Shown piece after piece: positions 7,656-16,677 of a stretch of 32,429 nt of DNA (position 1 is the first letter of the stretch; every line of letters starts with the position of its first letter). This stretch comes from Fuerstiella sp. (GTDB taxonomy: Bacteria > Planctomycetota > Planctomycetia > Planctomycetales > Planctomycetaceae). The translations under genes and the position numbers were made by a program. The stretch spans positions 32,958 to 65,386 of the forward strand of contig JABABI010000043.1 in NCBI GenBank assembly GCA_014238335.1, read 5' to 3'. The notes beneath the pieces were generated by a model, which was not told the origin of the DNA, ran no database searches, and was given only the letters and a program-made list of their open reading frames with translations.

Positions 7656-8557
7656 CGCTCGTCCCTGACGACAAAAATCACCTCTTTGCGGTGCAGACAG
7701 TTGGACAACAATCTGTGAACAATCAGCAACAGCCTTCAGTAACATCAGGATCAGCACCATCGGATTCGACAACGTCCGAGGACATGTCGCGAACGACGTC
7801 CCGCAGAAGACGTCTGCGCGTGGATCCGTCAGTGATGCCCAAAAACGTTGTGGACGCACGCGAACAGCTGTGCCATGAATTACAGAATTCCCCAATTCCT
7901 CCGCACGAACTGATCCGCAACCTGGGGCTGTATTTGCTGCCCATGGAGCTGAAACGCTTTATGTTCTTTGCCGATCTGTATCAACACTTCGTCAAGGTGC
8001 CGGGCGTGATTATGGAATTCGGAACTCGCTGGGGACAGAACCTTGCAACCCTGCAGTCACTGCGTTCCGTGCTTGAACCCTACCATCACCGCAGAAAAAT
8101 TCTTGGTTTTGATACATTCGAAGGGTTTACCGATGTCGCTTTTGAAGACGGATCGGACGCCGCAGCAACTCCGGGAGCGTACGCGGTCACAGAAGGATAC
8201 GACCAGCATCTCAATAAGATAATGCAACTGCGGGAAATGCAGTCACCCTTGCCCGACGTCTGCAAGTTCGAGGTCATTCGCGGTGACGTCAGTCAGACGT
8301 TGCCACACTATCTGCAACAGCATCCGGAAACAATCGTGGCATTTGCCTACTTCGACCTCGACCTGTATCAGCCCACACGAGACTGCCTGGAACTGCTGCG
8401 CAGCCGGCTGACCAGGGGCTCCGTCGTCGGATTTGATGAGCTCAATCACGCCGCTTTTCCTGGAGAAACCGTTGCCGTGCATGAAGCACTGGGACTAAAC
8501 AACATTCAGCTCCGTCGCAGCCCGTGGAGCGCCGATGAATCATACTTCGTGGTCTGA
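7652..8557 (+). CDS. TylF/MycF-like class I SAM-dependent methyltransferase
   Basis: About 301 residues from the GTG at 7652, which overlaps the sulfotransferase stop as GTGA, the junction style of this cluster. An in-frame ATG at 7625 would overlap by 31 bases and is less likely. The first 60 or so residues are Ser/Thr/Arg-rich and probably disordered. The catalytic part shows a SAM-binding EFGTRWGQN motif, GFDTFEGFTDV, the acidic metal-binding segment AYFDLDLYQPT and VVGFDEL, all characteristic of the TylF/MycF family. TylF and MycF O-methylate deoxysugars on macrolides using Mg2+, and relatives occur in polysaccharide and glycopeptidolipid clusters. Here it probably O-methylates the sugar built by the upstream enzymes. 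It is the last gene before a hairpin. Confidence 0.9.
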   Translation: MTLVPDDKNHLFAVQTVGQQSVNNQQQPSVTSGSAPSDSTTSEDMSRTTSRRRRLRVDPSVMPKNVVDAREQLCHELQNSPIPPHELIRNLGLYLLPMELKRFMFFADLYQHFVKVPGVIMEFGTRWGQNLATLQSLRSVLEPYHHRRKILGFDTFEGFTDVAFEDGSDAAATPGAYAVTEGYDQHLNKIMQLREMQSPLPDVCKFEVIRGDVSQTLPHYLQQHPETIVAFAYFDLDLYQPTRDCLELLRSRLTRGSVVGFDELNHAAFPGETVAVHEALGLNNIQLRRSPWSADESYFVV

Positions 8558-8576
8558 TTCAACAGGCGCATAAAGA

Positions 8577-8603
8577 GCCCCGACCTCTTTGCGAGACCGG
8601 GGC
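8577..8603. terminator. Hairpin between convergent genes, probable bidirectional terminator
   Basis: The arms GCCCCG (8577-8582) and CGGGGC (8598-8603) pair perfectly. An inner CTC/GAG stem closes a five-base TTTGC loop, with an AC/AC internal loop between the two stems. It lies 20 bases after the methyltransferase stop and 43 bases before the stop of the leftward PDZ gene. On the minus strand it is followed by TCTTTAT, a modest T tract; on the plus strand by AGAACTTTCT. Both genes could use it. There is no strong T run, so efficiency is uncertain. Confidence 0.55.
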
Positions 8604-8646
8604 AGAACTTTCTGTGAACTGATGTGCCTTAAAGCAGCCATCCGCT

Positions 8647-9711
8647 CTAGAACGCCACGACGGCAACGCGTGTCATTCGAACTGTCCCTTCCAGCACCTG
8701 ACTGCCGTCCGCAGACAGAAGTGTCATCTGAAGAATGCCCCCGGAAATTCGGATAGCTTCCTGCATGGACGCTTCGTCAACAAGCTGGATGCCGTTGCAC
8801 ACAGTCATCACCATGCCAGGCTGAAGACCAACCAATTCTGCCGGCGATCCGGCTTCGACCGCATCAATCCCCAGCCCTTTGCCTGGCAGCAGAATGCCCT
8901 TCATTCCAAGAAACCACTGAACATCCTGTGCAGGAACTCCGACGTGCAGCACCGTGCTGCAGTGAACTCGGTTCCAGTCACAGATCACCACGTCGTTGTG
9001 ATGAGAGTGGGCAATCGGCTGACAGTACTGTGTCCACCAGTGACATGAAGTCGGCCGAGTGTGACACCAGTGGTGTTGATTGTGCTTGATGATTTCGTGT
9101 ACGGCATCGTGCCACCATTTATGTCCGTTTTTCGTCCCGGTGGACTTTGGCAGCCCCTTGTTGATGCCGTTGGAGGTGAATGGCAGGGTCTTGAACTTTG
9201 TTTTGTTAAACTTTGAACCAAATGGGTTGTACTTTTGCTTGGACGTACCGCCGTTGAGTGGCTTTGAGCCTTTCTGTGGCAGAACATTTGAGAGTCCATT
9301 GCCGCCGATCCGTAACGACCTGTTCGATCCGACTTTTGATTGAAAAGGCTGCTTCCCGAACTTGCCCGAAAGGTTCGAAGAGCCAAAGCCAGGATTGCGC
9401 CGAACTGATGAAGTTTTTCCGTTCCCGAGCGTATGTCGGCCGAGTCCCTGGTTGATGGAATTGGTGTTCTTCGTTGTGGGTGACTTTCGGAACTTGTTGA
9501 TTGTTCCGGAAGAGATCCTTCGTGAGCTGTTTGATGAACCCAGACTTCGGGACGACGAGCTTCGCGAACTGTTAGAAAATCCCTTAATTTTAGAGACTGA
9601 ACTTCGCGAGCTGCCGCCCTTGTTGAATTTGAACTGAGCGAATGTGGAATGACTTCCGGCAACCAAACAGATGGCTGCCGCAAAAAGCAGTGATTGGCTG
9701 AAACGTTTCAT
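8647..9711 (-). CDS. Secreted Ser/Arg/Gly-rich protein with C-terminal PDZ domain
   Basis: The start is set at 9711 (MKRFSQSLL) because AGGAGA lies six bases upstream and a clean signal peptide follows (hydrophobic core LLFAAAICLVAG, cleavage near FAQ); this gives 354 residues. An upstream in-frame ATG at 9747 would bury the signal. After the signal come about 160 residues of low-complexity Ser, Arg, Gly, Asn and Lys. Next is a segment packed with His, Trp and Cys (HKWWHDAV, HHWCHTRP, CHWWTQYC). The last 100 residues are PDZ-like, with GLGIDAVEAGSPAELVGLQPG, the usual ligand-groove turn. PDZ domains bind peptide C-termini. No protease motif is visible, so it is probably a periplasmic or surface scaffold. 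Function unknown. Confidence 0.85.
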   Translation of the reverse strand: MKRFSQSLLFAAAICLVAGSHSTFAQFKFNKGGSSRSSVSKIKGFSNSSRSSSSRSLGSSNSSRRISSGTINKFRKSPTTKNTNSINQGLGRHTLGNGKTSSVRRNPGFGSSNLSGKFGKQPFQSKVGSNRSLRIGGNGLSNVLPQKGSKPLNGGTSKQKYNPFGSKFNKTKFKTLPFTSNGINKGLPKSTGTKNGHKWWHDAVHEIIKHNQHHWCHTRPTSCHWWTQYCQPIAHSHHNDVVICDWNRVHCSTVLHVGVPAQDVQWFLGMKGILLPGKGLGIDAVEAGSPAELVGLQPGMVMTVCNGIQLVDEASMQEAIRISGGILQMTLLSADGSQVLEGTVRMTRVAVVAF

Positions 9712-9952
9712 GGCATTCTCCTGAGTTTGCGTTGAGTCGTAAATCAATAGGTCTGATTACCCTCAGTGCGAAGAAAACCAATTTGTTACAGCCTTTCCGG
9801 AAAATTCCGTGTACCGAACGTTTTCACTGCCGAAACTGACGCAGTTAACCGGCCAACCGCTGCGCCGGCGGGTCTGCTGAGACGTTTCAGCCTGAACCGT
9901 CAAAGTCCTTTCAGCAACAGCAAATCGCGAATGAACGCACCTCGAAACGTCG

Positions 9953-12900
9953 TTATCGCTCGATGGTGACCGCTACGACGATCGGAGCCGTGGGGTCGTC
10001 ACCTTTGAGCAATTCGATCGTGTTGATCTTATCGCTGCGTTTCGGGGTCACGCTCAAAAATCGCACCTGCTGCCCGCGCACGTTAAACGCAAATTTACTG
10101 CCTGGCACGTCGACTCGACGAATGTAGTCGGCAAAGTGGACGCCGTTCAGGAGGGGGTGGTCCTCCACTGTCTGATCTGCGTAATGCAGGCGAACTGTCA
10201 CTGAAGCAGTCTTCCCCCGGAAAGCCGGGTGACTCCAGCCGCCTACGCCGCTGAGAAAGTGAATCGCTTTGGCAGCTGTGTTGCACGGCAATGACACCGT
10301 CATTGGCATCTTTGGCGGGATCGGCCCCTGAGGTCCGTTCAGGAGAATGATATTCGGCGTCGTCTTGCCACGCGGGTCCGTCAGCACGAAAGGAACATCG
10401 TTGAATACCTTTGGTTTCCAGTCCACAAAGATGACTCGATCCGGACCATTGTCTCCGTTGTGGAACATACCTTTTGTGCTGATCGCCGTCGCATAGCGGT
10501 CTAGTGGGATCGGGACATATCTACCCTTGTTCGTCAGAAACTGCAGTAGGTTCGAAATATCGTCTTCTGTCGCCTGTTTCTCGAAGCCTTCGGGCATCAG
10601 TGACTTGCGAGAAGCAAGTAGTTCTTCGATGTCTTCACGCTGAATGCTGATCTCTTTCGCTTCGGTATCGATCAGCGTAATGCTGGTGCGCGTCTCAGCG
10701 GCCAGCATTCCATTGGCCACTCGCCCGTCTTTGCGGACAACTGTATAAATACGGAAGTTGCCTTCCACACTGCGAGACGGATCAATGATGTGCGTTAACA
10801 ATTCCGCTTTAGGGTGGACGGCCATGCCCGTGAGATTGGGACCGATGGTCTTGCCGATTTCACCATGCATGTGGCACTTGGAACAATGCTTCCTGAACAT
10901 CTCCTGACCTGATTCAACATTGCCTTCCCTGTCGACAAGGTGCAGTAATGACTTCAGTACCTTGTCCCGATTGGCATCCGGCAGACCTCCGCCCATGGCC
11001 AGCAGTTTCTTAGCCTGTCTTCGCAACTGCCTCTCAGGAAAACTTCGCAGTGCCTGCTTCTGATCAAGCGACAGTTCACTCAATTCCACAGCATGCGATT
11101 CGATTCCCGCCAGTAACGCCCTCACCCATTCCGGACGGCTCAACAGAGTACCAATGGCCGCTGACTTCAGTCCCGGCGTAAGACGCGGCAACTTCTCAAC
11201 GATGATCGCACCCGCCACGGGCGTCGTACTCAGTTGCAACGTCTGCAGGAACTGCGATCCCAGCCGTGGAGCAACCTGAGCAGTCAGCTGGTCAACAATC
11301 TGCTGTACCACTTCTTTGTCGTTTGCCCGAAATCCCACCACGTCTCTAGCTGCTGCGACACGGACGTCATCGCCGCCCTTCACATCAGAAACAGTAGCCA
11401 GCAATGATCTTACAATTTCTTCAGCGTGAGCATCCAGGGCTTTCGTACCGCATTGCGTCGCCAGCCGCACCAGCCTGCTTTTTGTTCCGGAACTGCCGTT
11501 TTGAAGCAGCCTGACAAGTACCGTATCAAATGCAGCTGTTGTCTTGACTTCAAAATCCGACGGAATTCCACTGGTCAATCCGTCAAGGACGGCGTCAACG
11601 ACCGCACTGTCGGCAGATTGCAGACTCGCAACGACGTCCGCCAGTTCACCGGCAGACGGTTCACCTCGGGCCACGTGTTCCGCAATTTGTCTTGCGATTC
11701 TGACGTTATTCCCGGGAGCTGACTGACCAGACACGGCCTGCAGATACGATAACGCATGAGCCGCGGCAGCACTGATCGCGGCGTCAATAATGACAGAATC
11801 CTGCGTGGAGCGTGCAAGTACGGCCATCAGCTGACCGGCACTTTCCGATGGTGGCATGTTCGCGATTTTCAGGATCGTCTGCAGCCGAACCTGATCATCG
11901 GATTCGTGCAACAGCACGCGACGAGCTGCCAGAATGGACTGGAGTCCACCAGCCGATGCAGGCAATACACTGACAGCGTTCCGGCGGACTCCATTTGACG
12001 GATGATGCAGGGCCTCCCTGACGGCATTTCCTACTGCGTGGTCGGTGGCAATGACCCCGAGGCCACTCAACGTGTGCAGCGCATGAATTGCACCGACGTT
12101 CAGTCCGACTTCGTCGACCGACGTATCCCTTACCAGTTGCAGCAGCGCAGGAACGGTAGCCGACGCACCACGTTCCAGCAGCAATCGCTGAGCCTGAAGG
12201 CGCCAGAGCATCGAGGGATGCTTCAGGGTGTTGACCAGTTCTGCGTTAGACGAATTTCTCAGACTGGCGTATTCGTGCAGCACGTCGCCTGCATCAGATT
12301 CCCGTCCTGCCAGGGCGTCCGTCGCCACAACGCGATAGACACGGCCGTGCTTCTTGTCTCGCAGATCACTGACGTAGGCATTCCCTTTGCCGGTTTCAAA
12401 CCCCTGCGGCGTGGGATTGTGCTGCACTATGTAGTTGTACCAGTCCAGTACCCAGACCGCTCCGTCCGGACCGACTTCAGCCATGATTGGAGCACTCCAT
12501 TCGTCATCACTAGCCAGCAGGTTGACGGGGCTTGTGGACGCGTAACTGGCTCCGTCGCGGCGCAGCACAAACGTACCCACAAGGTGCCCTGTCGGGCCAC
12601 ATACGAATGCCGTCCGGTTCCACCACTGCTGCGGAAAGGCGCGCGCTGTATACAACGCGTGCCCTGCTCCCGCGGTATAGCCACCAAACTGATCGACCTG
12701 TCGCACGTTTTCCGTGATCGGCTGAAACTTATAGGTGTCCGCAATGGTCCCCAGTGTCGACGGCGCCCAACCACGCACCTGTTCGTAATAACGATTCGGA
12801 ATCGGCACAAACATGCTGGGGTTATGATTTGCTGTCGAACCAAAGACCAGTCCGTCTTCGCTGAACCCCAGTCCCCAGGTGTTGTTGTTACTGGAACGGA

Positions 12901-14365
12901 TGAACTCCAGGTCGGTCACCTTCGGAGGATCGGTCTGCGATAGTTTGAAGCGCCAGAAGCCCATACGGAATGTCTGCATCGGCTGGCCGTCAACATGGGG
13001 CGTGCTGTTGTTGTATCCCTGCATCGCCCATACCCAGTTGTCCAGACCGTAACGAAAATTACTGACACCACCGTGAGTATCGCCCAGCATCCAGTTGCTG
13101 ATTAACGTCGTCTTTTCGTCGGCGACGTCGTCACCGTCGGTATCTTTCAGATAGATCGTTTCCGTTCCGTTCTGCACCACTGCGCCACCCCGAAAGATCA
13201 CGATCGCCGTTGGAATGCTGAGACCTTCGGCAAAGACGGTGAACTTGTCCGCCACGTGATCACCGTCCGAATCTTCACAGATACGAATACGGTCACGGTT
13301 AGCACCGAGTTCATTTGGGTAATCCAATGTCTCACAGATCCACAATCGACCGCGTTCATCCCAGTTCATGGCGATCGGTTTGGCGTGGAAGTTTCGTTCG
13401 TCGGCGTACAGCCTCACAGCCATGCCTTCCGGAGTGGCAAAATGCTTAATCGATTCTTCCGCAGGAAGAGGCTTCTGCATCGTTGTTCGCGGCTTGCCCT
13501 GTACTCCCCACCGTTGGCCGGGGGTGTAGTTCGGAATCTTCGGACCGACCTCAACAAACTCGAAGTCAGCTGTATCGGTGCGCAATGACGTCATGTTCGG
13601 AACAGCAAAAGTATCCGGATCGCTGAAGGCCGGCACTTTTCCGGGATCATCACCACATGCCCAGCGGATGCCTCGTTCCACCAGATTATGAAATCCCGGA
13701 TTTGAAAACGTTCGCTGATCGTGTCCCCACGCCGTGTAGAACACTCGACCTTTGCCGTGAGTTCTCACCCACGTCCACGGCTCTCGGTCGTTGCCTTCTG
13801 CCTGGTCACCCTTAACGCGATATTCCAGTACCGTGCGATTCTGTTCGTTGTGCAGATGGTGAATGTACGTTTCGTCCCAACTGGTGAAACTATCGTAGCC
13901 TTTCATGACAGGGTGTTCGGCGGCAGCGATTTGAGTGGTAAAGACCTGACCGCCGTGCCGCTGAAACTGACCTCCCATCAACGCCACCATGTCCGCATTA
14001 TTCCGCCAGCAGAAGGTCGCACAGTGCAGTGGCACAAACGCCCTGCCGCTGTCGACATATTCCAGCACGACGTTCGCCTGCGTTTCCGTGATGCGGTCGA
14101 TGTTGGCATACAGTACCAGACCGTCGAACTGTTTCAGCGTCTCAGCGTTCAGATCCTCCATCCGGTCCGTGTACTTCAGATCGACACCGCGGTCGGCCAG
14201 CGCAGGAGCCAGTTCCTGAAACCGAGCTTCGGGCCGATGATGGCCATTATCGCCCATAAACAACAACTGCAGGTCCGCGGCGTTGGCCATGGAACCGAAA
14301 TATGCGGTTACAATGGGCAGAAGTAGAGCCAGGTGAAGCGATCGAAGAATTGCAGAAAATTGCAT
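9953..14365 (-). CDS. ThuA domain / PVC-type dehydrogenase / HEAT / cytochrome c multidomain protein
   Basis: The start is set at 14365, where MQFSAILRSLHLALLLPIV begins a signal peptide cleaved near ANA; a TTG at 14401 overlapping the upstream stop is the alternative. The product has 1470 residues. Residues about 28-240 are a ThuA domain (LLFMGDNGHHRPEARF, VPLHCATFCW, YTAWGHDQRTF). Residues about 300-690 form a propeller of the planctomycete membrane-bound dehydrogenase type (ICETLDYPNELGANRDRI, DSDGDHVADKFTVFAEGLS). Residues about 690-1110 are HEAT-like helical repeats. Residues about 1145-1290 are the PVC-type haem domain with CSKCH (C1161-H1165; bases 10871-10885), IGPNLTG and MPEGFEK. 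A beta-rich tail follows. Such proteins are thought to oxidise sugars in the periplasm and pass electrons to c haem; the substrate is unknown. Confidence 0.93.
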   Translation of the reverse strand: MQFSAILRSLHLALLLPIVTAYFGSMANAADLQLLFMGDNGHHRPEARFQELAPALADRGVDLKYTDRMEDLNAETLKQFDGLVLYANIDRITETQANVVLEYVDSGRAFVPLHCATFCWRNNADMVALMGGQFQRHGGQVFTTQIAAAEHPVMKGYDSFTSWDETYIHHLHNEQNRTVLEYRVKGDQAEGNDREPWTWVRTHGKGRVFYTAWGHDQRTFSNPGFHNLVERGIRWACGDDPGKVPAFSDPDTFAVPNMTSLRTDTADFEFVEVGPKIPNYTPGQRWGVQGKPRTTMQKPLPAEESIKHFATPEGMAVRLYADERNFHAKPIAMNWDERGRLWICETLDYPNELGANRDRIRICEDSDGDHVADKFTVFAEGLSIPTAIVIFRGGAVVQNGTETIYLKDTDGDDVADEKTTLISNWMLGDTHGGVSNFRYGLDNWVWAMQGYNNSTPHVDGQPMQTFRMGFWRFKLSQTDPPKVTDLEFIRSSNNNTWGLGFSEDGLVFGSTANHNPSMFVPIPNRYYEQVRGWAPSTLGTIADTYKFQPITENVRQVDQFGGYTAGAGHALYTARAFPQQWWNRTAFVCGPTGHLVGTFVLRRDGASYASTSPVNLLASDDEWSAPIMAEVGPDGAVWVLDWYNYIVQHNPTPQGFETGKGNAYVSDLRDKKHGRVYRVVATDALAGRESDAGDVLHEYASLRNSSNAELVNTLKHPSMLWRLQAQRLLLERGASATVPALLQLVRDTSVDEVGLNVGAIHALHTLSGLGVIATDHAVGNAVREALHHPSNGVRRNAVSVLPASAGGLQSILAARRVLLHESDDQVRLQTILKIANMPPSESAGQLMAVLARSTQDSVIIDAAISAAAAHALSYLQAVSGQSAPGNNVRIARQIAEHVARGEPSAGELADVVASLQSADSAVVDAVLDGLTSGIPSDFEVKTTAAFDTVLVRLLQNGSSGTKSRLVRLATQCGTKALDAHAEEIVRSLLATVSDVKGGDDVRVAAARDVVGFRANDKEVVQQIVDQLTAQVAPRLGSQFLQTLQLSTTPVAGAIIVEKLPRLTPGLKSAAIGTLLSRPEWVRALLAGIESHAVELSELSLDQKQALRSFPERQLRRQAKKLLAMGGGLPDANRDKVLKSLLHLVDREGNVESGQEMFRKHCSKCHMHGEIGKTIGPNLTGMAVHPKAELLTHIIDPSRSVEGNFRIYTVVRKDGRVANGMLAAETRTSITLIDTEAKEISIQREDIEELLASRKSLMPEGFEKQATEDDISNLLQFLTNKGRYVPIPLDRYATAISTKGMFHNGDNGPDRVIFVDWKPKVFNDVPFVLTDPRGKTTPNIILLNGPQGPIPPKMPMTVSLPCNTAAKAIHFLSGVGGWSHPAFRGKTASVTVRLHYADQTVEDHPLLNGVHFADYIRRVDVPGSKFAFNVRGQQVRFLSVTPKRSDKINTIELLKGDDPTAPIVVAVTIER

Positions 14366-14397
14366 TTCCGGATTCCAACGTATTAGGAGACGAACAC

Positions 14398-15465
14398 TCA
14401 AAATCCGAATTGAAGTTGTTGCTGACCGGAAGACTGTTCCGCGTTTCTCGTGACCAATTCCTGCATGGTACTGATGTCCAGATTCTGACTAACGAATCGG
14501 ACCGAACCGTCCGCCAGCAGCACCTGAGCTCCGCCCTGATGATACGAGGACAGAATGCCGCTGGACTGGTGAAGTTGAAGACCCGGAGCATTGGCCCGCA
14601 AAGCATCCTGGTCAATGCTGACGTCGCGCGGCTCCGTCCAGACGATTCGTTTTCCGCAGGCTTCAGTCACCATTATGGTGTTTGACAAACCGTCCGTAAA
14701 CGATGCAATCGTCACAGACCTTTCCGGATCAAATGCGGCACCTGGCCCGACGATTGCAGCGTAGGCTGACAGGAATCGATCGCGTTCGTCGAACGAATCC
14801 GGACGAAAATAACAATCGAATGCCCCTACTCGTTCTTCTGCCAGTGGACTGTTTATTGCTGAATCCCAAGCACGGTTCTGATCATAACGTTGATAAAGAT
14901 CTGCCGCATCCAGATGAGGCAAAATGGTTACACGCCAGGAACGCTGGTTATCGGAAACAGAGGCCATCGGAAACGATCTTTCAAGATCATGATAAGCGTG
15001 TAACGCCAGGCCGATTTGCTTGAGATTGTTCTTACACATGGTTCGCGCTGCCCCTTCACGGGCCATTGAGACAGCCGGCGGTGTCGCACACACCGCCAGC
15101 ACCACACCAATTGCAATGCCCCCTAGTGGATACTGCAGTCCGATCCACCGAAACTCCAGGCCGGCCTGCTTTCGATGATTCAGAATCGCACGCACATTCG
15201 CCTGCAGACAGACCAGCAGAATGAGACCCAGGAGCAGCATTTCGATTTGCCGAGTTCCGGGCAGCATCGACCAATGCCTGTCTCCCCAAAAAGGAGACAG
15301 GAAAACGAAGGAAGATGCAGCACTCCAGGCAATGCAGCTTCGCTGCCCGCCGCTCACGCGTATGGAACACACAGACAAAAGAACCGCGACGGCCACCATC
15401 CAGTACGACGTATCACTGACAGGATAGTTCGACGGGGGCCAGAGGGGAGGCGGGAAGTCGTGCAT
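14398..15465 (-). CDS. DUF1559 domain protein with polytopic membrane N-terminus
   Basis: The start is placed at 15465 (MHDFPPPLWPP) because an AGAGAA tract precedes it; an in-frame ATG at 15513 is possible. This gives 355 residues. The C-terminal two thirds is a DUF1559 (SBP_bac_10) domain: CKNNLKQIGLALHAYHDLER, SWRVTILPHLD, DGLSNTIMVTEA and LLADGSVRFVSQN. The usual DUF1559 N-terminus is a type IV prepilin signal (GFTLIELLVVIAII-like). Here that is absent and replaced by about four hydrophobic segments (WMVAVAVLLSV, AASSFVFLSPF, LLLGLILLVCL, GGIAIGVVLAV). The protein should therefore sit in the membrane rather than assemble as a pseudopilin. Its stop overlaps the TTG upstream of the ThuA gene, so the two are probably co-transcribed. 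Confidence 0.88.
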   Translation of the reverse strand: MHDFPPPLWPPSNYPVSDTSYWMVAVAVLLSVCSIRVSGGQRSCIAWSAASSFVFLSPFWGDRHWSMLPGTRQIEMLLLGLILLVCLQANVRAILNHRKQAGLEFRWIGLQYPLGGIAIGVVLAVCATPPAVSMAREGAARTMCKNNLKQIGLALHAYHDLERSFPMASVSDNQRSWRVTILPHLDAADLYQRYDQNRAWDSAINSPLAEERVGAFDCYFRPDSFDERDRFLSAYAAIVGPGAAFDPERSVTIASFTDGLSNTIMVTEACGKRIVWTEPRDVSIDQDALRANAPGLQLHQSSGILSSYHQGGAQVLLADGSVRFVSQNLDISTMQELVTRNAEQSSGQQQLQFGF

Positions 15466-15561
15466 CGATTCTCTACTTCGATCCGTGCAATTCAGTGGTC
15501 CACAGAGAAACACTCATGGTCAACACGTCCAGTCGCTGACCGTTCCCCAACCGAAGTGGTA

Positions 15562-16677
15562 TTACCCCAGTGTAAATTCCGGCAGTTTCACAATTTCACC
15601 ACCTTTTTCGGCGGACTCATGTGCGCAGATCCCGACACACGTCCAGTTCGCACTGGTAACAGCGTTGGGACGCGGGTCACGGTCTTCCAGCAGTGAGCTG
15701 ATCATTTCATGAGCGAGATGTGGATGCGATCCGCCGTGCCCTCCGCCCTGAAGAAAGCTCAGGTGGTCAGCGTCATGAATTTCCTGTGCCTGAGTGAACC
15801 GCTGAATTTCTGCCGGCAGCAGATGCGCGAAGTCCGTCACTTCGATATTCTCCGCGATTTCATTCTCCGGTTTCTTAGCAGTATGCAGCACGTGCGGCTC
15901 GTTTTCGATCAGTGTCCACTCGAAACTTTTTTTGGTGCCGTACACGTCAAAGCTCTCTCTGTACTGTCGAGCCACGTCATACAGACACCTCCAGATATGG
16001 GCAGTCACATCGCTGTCCTTCAGCTTGATATGACAGGATTCCACAGCGAACTTATTCCCGGACTTCTGAGCGATGTCGTCGCGGACAGTTCCGGAGCCAA
16101 AGCAACTGACCTGTTCCGCCAGCGAGTTCATCAACCCCAGACAGGGACTCACCACATGCGTCGCATAATGCATGGGGATCATTTCTTCCCAGTAACTCGG
16201 CCAGCCATCCATGTCCTGCGGATGTGAGGCTGCGACGTGCTGGATTTTGCCAAGTTCACCTTTGTCATAAAGATCCTTGATGAACAGAAATTCACGACTG
16301 TACACGACGGTTTCCGCCATCATGTATTTCAGTCCGGTCTCTTTGACCTTTTCAACAATCTGACGACACTCGTCGATTCTCGTCGCCATCGGAACCGTAC
16401 ACATGACGTGTTTGCCGGCGTCCAGAGCCTTCAGCGACATCCATGCGTGATCAGCAATCGGACTGTTGATGTGCACGTAATCGATGTCCGGATCGGCCAG
16501 AACGTCGTCGTATTCAGTATAACGTTTGTCAATGCCGAATTGATCGCCGCACTTGTGGACCTCTGCTTCGTTGCGACGGCAAAGCGCCGCGACGTTAGCA
16601 TTTGGGTGCGCCTGATAGATGGGAATAAACTCGGCGCCAAAGCCAAGACCGATCATTGCGATATTCACTTGACTCAT
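15562..16677 (-). CDS. Gfo/Idh/MocA family oxidoreductase
   Basis: 371 residues starting at an ATG with AGGAG eight bases upstream. The N-terminal Rossmann fold shows IAMIGLGFGAEFIP, a GxGxxG-like NAD(P) loop, then NVAALCRRNEAEV. The segment HVMCTVPMAT occupies the place of the family's EKP motif, with Val-Pro where Lys-Pro is usual, so the lysine is missing. C-terminally, GGGHGGSHPHLAHEM supplies histidines typical of the substrate and metal region of one branch of the family. Members oxidise or reduce sugars and inositols with NAD(P); planctomycete genomes carry many paralogues. It is cytoplasmic with no signal peptide. It lies upstream of the DUF1559 and ThuA genes on the same strand with a 96-base gap, so it may head an operon for sugar catabolism. 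Confidence 0.92.
   Translation of the reverse strand: MSQVNIAMIGLGFGAEFIPIYQAHPNANVAALCRRNEAEVHKCGDQFGIDKRYTEYDDVLADPDIDYVHINSPIADHAWMSLKALDAGKHVMCTVPMATRIDECRQIVEKVKETGLKYMMAETVVYSREFLFIKDLYDKGELGKIQHVAASHPQDMDGWPSYWEEMIPMHYATHVVSPCLGLMNSLAEQVSCFGSGTVRDDIAQKSGNKFAVESCHIKLKDSDVTAHIWRCLYDVARQYRESFDVYGTKKSFEWTLIENEPHVLHTAKKPENEIAENIEVTDFAHLLPAEIQRFTQAQEIHDADHLSFLQGGGHGGSHPHLAHEMISSLLEDRDPRPNAVTSANWTCVGICAHESAEKGGEIVKLPEFTLG

Noticed and set aside
6768..7895. 375-codon minus-strand ORF opposite the sulfotransferase and methyltransferase
   Set aside because: It is longer than the sulfotransferase, but the plus strand carries both PAPS motifs and the SAM motif at the right spacing, so it is an antisense shadow.
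9371..9383. GGTTCGAAGAGCC as a possible tRNA T-arm
   Set aside because: It lies inside the low-complexity coding region of the PDZ protein, and no other tRNA arms are found nearby.
9712..9747. Twelve-residue N-terminal extension of the PDZ protein
   Set aside because: A good ribosome binding site and signal peptide belong to the ATG at 9711.
12002..12943. 313-codon plus-strand ORF inside the ThuA/PVC gene
   Set aside because: It lies antisense to the well-supported dehydrogenase propeller and has no family features.
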